From Streptomyces sp. NBC_01304 (GTDB lineage: Bacteria > Actinomycetota > Actinomycetes > Streptomycetales > Streptomycetaceae), in the NCBI RefSeq assembly GCF_035975855.1, contig NZ_CP109055.1, forward strand, positions 3,348,001 through 3,412,000: a DNA stretch of 64,000 nt, given 5' to 3'. A program made the translations under genes and the position numbers. The number at the start of each line of letters is the position of its first letter. Within the stretch, counting starts at the first letter, position 1. The notes beneath the pieces are model-generated. The model was given only the letters and a program-made list of their open reading frames with translations, ran no database searches and was not told the origin of the DNA. Positions 60,126-64,000 of this stretch are shown in pieces.

Positions 60126-60788
60126 TCACCACCGCTCACTGTCGTACGTCTCCGGCTCCCGCCAGCGCTCGAAGGGCCGGTCGAGCGTGTACCGGCCGTC
60201 GTCGCCGAGCAGCAGCACCCGCGTCTCGGCGTTGCCCGGGTTGGTGAGCGCCTCGAATTCCGCGACCGACCAGTGGAACCACCGCATGCAGAACAACCGC
60301 ATCGTCAGCCCATGGGTGACAAGCAGGACGTTCTCCGGGTGGTCGGGCGCCTCGAAGCTGCGGTAGAGGCTCTCCAGGAACGCCCCCACCCGGTCGTACA
60401 CATCCGCCCCCGACTCGCCCTGCGCGAAGCGGTAGAAGAAGTGCCCGTACGCATCCCGATAGGCCTTCTGCAGCCGTACGTCGTCCCGGTCCTGCCAGTT
60501 CCCCCAGTCCTGCTCGCGCAGCCGCGGCTCCTCCCTGATCCGGATCCGCGCGGGGTCGAGGTGGAAGGCGCGCAGCGTCTCCAGAGTCCGGCGGTACGGC
60601 GAGACGTACACGCTGACCTGCTCCTGGTCGAAAAGGTCCCGCAACCACCCCCCTGTCCGCTCGGCCTGCCGCCGTCCGGTCTCGGTGAGTCTGAGCGCGT
60701 GGTCGGGTTCGCGCTCGTACACCGTGTCGTCGGCATTCCCCTCGGACTCGCCGTGCCGGACAAGGACGATGCGCCGAGGACGTGCCAT
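60126..60788 (-). CDS. Histidine phosphatase (phosphoglycerate-mutase-like) protein
   Basis: A 220-aa branch 1 histidine phosphatase. The catalytic motif LVRHGESEGNAD contains the phospho-accepting histidine (residue 12). Other active-site residues are in YVSPYRRTLET (Arg), RLREQDWGNWQD (Glu) and LLVTHGLTMRLF (second His). The substrate is not predictable; metabolic phosphomonoesters are usual. It is one of four leftward single genes with short gaps (60009, 60788, 61487, 62342 starts). Confidence 0.93.
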   Translation of the reverse strand: MARPRRIVLVRHGESEGNADDTVYEREPDHALRLTETGRRQAERTGGWLRDLFDQEQVSVYVSPYRRTLETLRAFHLDPARIRIREEPRLREQDWGNWQDRDDVRLQKAYRDAYGHFFYRFAQGESGADVYDRVGAFLESLYRSFEAPDHPENVLLVTHGLTMRLFCMRWFHWSVAEFEALTNPGNAETRVLLLGDDGRYTLDRPFERWREPETYDSERW

Positions 60789-60881
60789 GGAGAAACCCTA
60801 GATCGCCCCACTGACAATCGCGCGATCACACGGTCCGGGAAGGGTTCCGGCGCCGCTCGGGAAGAGGCCCGGCGCCCGCCG

Positions 60882-61487
60882 TCACACGGTCCAGGACGGT
60901 TCGAGCTGAACGATGTCGCCCGCCAGAGCCGCCACGTCGGCCTCCGTCTGGGCCCGCAGCGAGAGCCGCTCGACCCGCTCGGCGCGGTACTTTCCGTGCT
61001 CGGCGGCGGACTGCCACATGGAAAGGATCAGGAACTCGTCGCCGGGCGCCGCGCCGAAGAGCCCGCGGATCATCCCCGGCGACCCGGCCATGGCCGGGTT
61101 CCACACCTTCTCCTGCATCAGCGCGAAGTGCTCGACGCGCTCGGGATGCACCCGGCAGTGAGCCACCCGCACCACGTCGGCGTCGGTGAAGCGCGGCTCG
61201 AAGCCCGTCTTCACATCGAAGCGATGGTCGAACAGCTTGACCTGGATGTCCTTGTACGTTCCCGCCTGCGTGGCGTGCAGCCGGTCGTGTGAGCGCGCCA
61301 TGAAGGAGTCGTAGAAGGCACGGCTCTCCCAGAACGCGAAGACGTGGACGACATCCGGCCGCGACCGGCTCCATCCTCCGCCCTGCCCTCGGAACCCCGG
61401 CTCCCCCAGAAGCCCCGCCCACTTACGCTGGCCCCGCTCGAACCCCCGACGGTCCACCACGGTGCAGCGAATCCACTTGACCAGCAC
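60882..61487 (-). CDS. YdbC/DUF4937-like ABM-fold protein
   Basis: A 201-aa protein built of two similar halves, each resembling antibiotic-biosynthesis-monooxygenase (ABM) ferredoxin-like folds. The first is MLVKWIRCTVVDRRGFERGQRKWAGLLGEPGFRGQGGGWS with VHVFAFWESRAFYDSFMARSHDRL. The second is VRVAHCRVHPERVEHFALMQEKVWNPAMAGSPGMIRGLFG with LILSMWQSAAEHGKYRAERVERL. It fits the YdbC/DUF4937 group of unknown function; no catalytic residues are evident. Confidence 0.85.
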   Translation of the reverse strand: MLVKWIRCTVVDRRGFERGQRKWAGLLGEPGFRGQGGGWSRSRPDVVHVFAFWESRAFYDSFMARSHDRLHATQAGTYKDIQVKLFDHRFDVKTGFEPRFTDADVVRVAHCRVHPERVEHFALMQEKVWNPAMAGSPGMIRGLFGAAPGDEFLILSMWQSAAEHGKYRAERVERLSLRAQTEADVAALAGDIVQLEPSWTV

Positions 61488-61520
61488 CGCGCCATCCTAT
61501 GGCCCATGACGTGGCCGCAG

Positions 61521-62342
61521 TCACTCCCCGACAGAGTGCACCCGGATCAGCTCCGCGCTGTCGTCCGCGTCGAGTTCGATGCCGAACACCTCGGCGAGCA
61601 CGGCCGGCAACTCCTCGGCGGGCACCAGCCGTTCGTCGTGCGAGCCGTCGGCGCGTACGACCGAGAAGTCCTGGTCGACCAGGCGGAAACGGGCCTCCGC
61701 GGAGGTCCGCTGGGCGACCGTGCGCCCCGTGAAGGACGACCGCGGGTGGGTGGACGTGTAGTAGTTCATCAGCGTGTAGTCGACGGGGTGCCGCCGCTCC
61801 GACGTGAACGCGTACAGGTCGCCCCAGCCGTCCGGGCGCCGCGTACGCAGCACTCGTACGCCCTCGTCCTCGGCGCCGAGTTCGAAGTCCCAGCCGCCCT
61901 GGCGCACCACACCCGTCTCCTGGAGCAGGAACGGCTCGAGGAGCCCCTCACCGCCGAATCCCACGTCGCACAGCCACTGCTCGCCGTCGGCCTCGACCTT
62001 CAGCACCATATGAGTGACGGCGCGCAGGGACCGCGCACCCGCACGCACGCGTGCCCCCCATCCGGTCACGGGGAAGCCGATGCGCTCCAGTACGGCGGCG
62101 AACAGCGAGTTCTGCTCGTAGCAGTAGCCCCCGCGCCGCCGGCGCACCATCTTCCTTTGGAGGTCGTCGATGTCGAGCAGCACCGGGCGGCCGAGCACGA
62201 TCTCCAGGTTCTCGAAGGGAATCGACGCCACATGTGCGCGGTGCAGCCCGCGCAGGGTCTCCAGATCGGGCGTGGGCTTCCCCTCGAATCCGATCCGCGC
62301 CAGATAGCCCTCAAGATCCAGTCGTTCGCTGCTCCATGTCAT
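61521..62342 (-). CDS. Arylamine N-acetyltransferase
   Basis: A 273-aa enzyme transferring acetyl from acetyl-CoA to arylamines or hydrazines. The catalytic Cys lies in RRRGGYCYEQNSLFAAVLERIGF; the His and Asp of the triad lie in LRAVTHMVLKVE and WLCDVGFGGEG. The N-terminal helices are LDLEGYLARIGFEGKPTPDLETLRGLHRAHVASIPFENLEI. Starts are close together: ATG 62342 (MTWSSERLD) is used, ATG 62351 is three codons upstream. It may serve xenobiotic resistance or amide closure of an aromatic natural product; no biosynthetic genes are adjacent. Confidence 0.94.
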   Translation of the reverse strand: MTWSSERLDLEGYLARIGFEGKPTPDLETLRGLHRAHVASIPFENLEIVLGRPVLLDIDDLQRKMVRRRRGGYCYEQNSLFAAVLERIGFPVTGWGARVRAGARSLRAVTHMVLKVEADGEQWLCDVGFGGEGLLEPFLLQETGVVRQGGWDFELGAEDEGVRVLRTRRPDGWGDLYAFTSERRHPVDYTLMNYYTSTHPRSSFTGRTVAQRTSAEARFRLVDQDFSVVRADGSHDERLVPAEELPAVLAEVFGIELDADDSAELIRVHSVGE

Positions 62343-62522
62343 GCCCACCATGATCGCTGGATGGCCGCCACGCTCCAACTCCCTTTCCGGGTCGGCCCGC
62401 TTGCTGAGATTGACCATGGCTTCGGTGATTGTCAGTCGTACGTCGTACCGTGTGTGTCGTCGTCACACCTGCCGTGCGGTGCCGTAGCGGCATCAACTCT
62501 GCGCCGAGGAGGGGGAATTCCG

Positions 62523-63056
62523 GTGAGCAGTGTCAAGAAGGGCCTCGGGAAGGTCGAGGTGGGGCTCAAATGGGACCCGAGCTCGATCGGTGCGCCACCG
62601 CACGACCTGGACATCGTGGCCGCGGCCTATCCGACCGGCGCGCCGTATGCCGAGCCGGCCTATGTGGTGCACTTCGGCAGCCGCTCGCCCGACGGCACGA
62701 TCACGCTGAGCAGGGACAGCCGGGACGGCAAGGGCTTCGGCTTCGACGAGGTCATGGTCCTGGAGTTCGACCGGATTCCCGAGGCGTACACGCGTGTTGT
62801 CGTGGGAGTCGTCATACAGCAGACGCAGCTGGAGGGCCGCAAGACCTTCGCCGCCATACGCAATACCGGGGTCCGCATCGCCTCGGGCTACACGGAGCTG
62901 GCCACCAGCGACTTCGCGGAGGTGTCCGGCGACACCGCGGCCACGGTCGCGGAGTTCACCCGGGAGGCGTCCGGGGTCTGGGAGTTCCGCCGCGTGGTCC
63001 GCGGGTTCGACGCCGACCCGGCGTCGTTCGCGGCAGAGCTGGGCCGCTTTTCCTGA
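62523..63056 (+). CDS. TerD family stress protein
   Basis: A 177-aa TerD-domain protein of the group linked with tellurite and general stress resistance. The N-terminus VSSVKKGLGKVEVGLKWDP and the motif PPHDLDIVAAAYPT (calcium-coordinating acids) are followed by SRDSRDGKGFGFDEVMVLEFDRIPEAYTRVVVGVVI. GTG 62523 follows GAGGAGG. It stands alone, without terC or other ter genes nearby, and is divergent from the N-acetyltransferase gene (181-bp gap). Confidence 0.92.
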   Translation: MSSVKKGLGKVEVGLKWDPSSIGAPPHDLDIVAAAYPTGAPYAEPAYVVHFGSRSPDGTITLSRDSRDGKGFGFDEVMVLEFDRIPEAYTRVVVGVVIQQTQLEGRKTFAAIRNTGVRIASGYTELATSDFAEVSGDTAATVAEFTREASGVWEFRRVVRGFDADPASFAAELGRFS

Positions 63057-63080
63057 GGCCTCGGGTCCGAGCACACGAAA

Positions 63081-63111
63081 GCGGGGAGCCGGCCGATGGC
63101 CGACTCCCCGC
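63081..63111. terminator. Terminator between terD and nrdJ
   Basis: GCGGGGAG (63081-63088) with CTCCCCGC (63104-63111), extended by CGGCC (63090-63094) with GGCCG (63098-63102) past one mismatch. It lies between convergent genes and probably ends both. Confidence 0.7.
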
Positions 63112-63138
63112 GATCTCAGGCTCTAGTGACGCTCAGCG

Positions 63139-64000
63139 TCAGCTGCAGCCACTGGTCGAGCCGCAGCCCTCGCAGATGTAGCAGGAACCGGCCCGCTGCA
63201 TCTTCGTCCCGCAGGAGAAGCAGAGCGGGGCGTCGGCGCTGACGCCGAGCTGCATCTCGACGAGCTCCGCCGAGTTGTGCGCCACCTGCGGGGTGGCCTT
63301 GACCGGCTCGGCCTTCGCCGTGGTGACGGCCTTCAGGAGCTCCTGGGCACGCGGGGCGGACTGGGCCAGGCCCTCGACGTCCACCTCGTCGTCCTCCAGA
63401 GTCGGCTCGTACGAACCGGTCTCCAGGTGACGCTGACGCTCCTCGGCGGAGTGGATGCCGAGCGCGGAGCGGGTCTCGAAGGGCAGGAAGTCCAGCGCCA
63501 GGCGGCGGAAGATGTAGTCGACGATCGACTGCGCCATCCGCACGTCCGGGTCGTCCGTCATGCCGGCCGGCTCGAAGCGCATGTTGGTGAACTTCGAGAC
63601 GTACGTCTCCAGCGGCACGCCGTACTGCAGACCCACCGAGACGGCGATCGAGAAGGCGTCCATCATGCCCGCGAGGGTCGAACCCTGCTTGGACATCTTC
63701 AGGAAGACCTCACCGAGACCGTCGTCCGGGTAGGAGTTGGCGGTCATGTAGCCCTCGGCGCCACCCACGGTGAAGGAGGTGGTGATGCCGGGACGGCCCT
63801 TGGGCAGACGCTTGCGGACCGGGCGGTACTCGACGACCTTCTCGACGGCCTCGCGGATCGTCGCCTCGGTCTTCGCGGTGACCTCGACCTTCTCCTTCTC
63901 CTTGGTCTTCGCGGAGAGGGGCTGGCCGACCTTGCAGTTGTCGCGGTAGATGGCGAGCGCCTTGACGCCCATCTTCCACGCCTCGAAGTAGACCTCTTCG
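63139..64000 (-). CDS. nrdJ: B12-dependent ribonucleotide reductase, C-terminal part (cut by window edge)
   Basis: The 3' end of class II (adenosylcobalamin) ribonucleotide reductase, which makes deoxyribonucleotides. 286 codons are visible up to the stop at 63139. The visible stretch has GRPGITTSFTVGGAEGYMTANSYPDDGLGEVFLKMSKQGSTLAGMMDAFSIAVSVGLQYGVPLETYVSKFTNMRFEPAGMTDDPDVRMAQSIVDYIFRRLALDFL, typical of the NrdJ C-terminal domain. The C-terminal zinc ribbon/cysteine tail is LCFSCGTKMQRAGSCYICEGCGSTSGCS. The reading frame continues to position 64000 (EEVYFEAWKMGVKALAIYRDNC). Upstream control (for example a cobalamin riboswitch or NrdR boxes) lies outside the window. Confidence 0.95.
   Translation of the reverse strand, partial: EEVYFEAWKMGVKALAIYRDNCKVGQPLSAKTKEKEKVEVTAKTEATIREAVEKVVEYRPVRKRLPKGRPGITTSFTVGGAEGYMTANSYPDDGLGEVFLKMSKQGSTLAGMMDAFSIAVSVGLQYGVPLETYVSKFTNMRFEPAGMTDDPDVRMAQSIVDYIFRRLALDFLPFETRSALGIHSAEERQRHLETGSYEPTLEDDEVDVEGLAQSAPRAQELLKAVTTAKAEPVKATPQVAHNSAELVEMQLGVSADAPLCFSCGTKMQRAGSCYICEGCGSTSGCS

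Overview
The window reads as a contiguous core-chromosome segment of a high-GC actinomycete, almost certainly Streptomyces. The evidence is the very high third-position GC of nearly every gene, the many GTG starts, Streptomyces-type regulators (HrdB, a WhiH-like GntR protein, a DasR-type operator, a DmdR1/IdeR-type iron box, a ydaO c-di-AMP riboswitch), and a gene order matching the conserved hrdB / whiH / topoisomerase IV / nrdJ neighbourhood. No rRNA, tRNA, CRISPR array, prophage or insertion sequence was seen.

Layout, left to right. 1-3.9 kb: an exopolysaccharide locus with a membrane GT2 synthase (cut by the window edge), UDP-glucose dehydrogenase, and a divergent membrane-anchored CBM3-GH16 protein. 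3.9-5.9 kb: two poorly known membrane proteins. 5.9-8.3 kb: an amino-acid ABC transporter whose binding-protein gene carries a frameshift in a C6 run. 8.5-14.0 kb: thymidine kinase, an alkaline-phosphatase-fold protein, a DUF5998 protein and a GNAT/acyl-CoA-synthetase-like protein acetyltransferase. 14.1-15.3 kb: ptsH (HPr) behind a DasR-like site, and a GntR regulator. 15.6-19.5 kb: an M23 peptidase under a c-di-AMP riboswitch and a coupled pair of M16 peptidases. 19.7-23.3 kb: parC and a CobW GTPase.

23.4-25.8 kb holds a duplicated set of two DUF6082-like membrane proteins and two small CPDIFELSDG proteins. 26.0-28.5 kb: two divergent citrate synthases, one fused to a DNA-binding helix-turn-helix. 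28.6 kb: an iron-box-controlled sucrase/ferredoxin-like protein. 29.8-36.4 kb: a DcuS/DcuR-like two-component system, then a monocarboxylate-type sodium symporter with its DUF485 partner, then a second, NarL-type two-component system in the same direction as the symporter. 36.6-43.3 kb: parE, a small zinc-ribbon protein, a secreted trypsin-like protease, the principal sigma factor hrdB and whiH.

43.5-55.5 kb: an ABC fusion protein with a degenerate ATPase, an NrtR-like Nudix protein, a glycogen-debranching-type glucosidase, DUF4192, a RecQ-phosphoribosyltransferase fusion and two unknown proteins. 55.5-64 kb: RNase HII, a TetR/MFS efflux pair with two clear operators, an ADP-ribosylglycohydrolase, a histidine phosphatase, a YdbC-like protein, an arylamine N-acetyltransferase, a TerD protein, and the C-terminal part of the B12-dependent ribonucleotide reductase NrdJ (cut by the edge).

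Functionally the window joins chromosome topology (parC, parE), transcription and development (hrdB, whiH), DNA metabolism (tdk, rnhB, recQ, nrdJ), carbon uptake and its control (ptsH, citrate synthases, acetyltransferase, symporter) and the cell envelope. Two non-genic themes stand out. Short tandem repeats (units of 11-82 bp) recur in intergenic DNA, often exactly at gene 3' ends. Very strong hairpin terminators end most transcription units.
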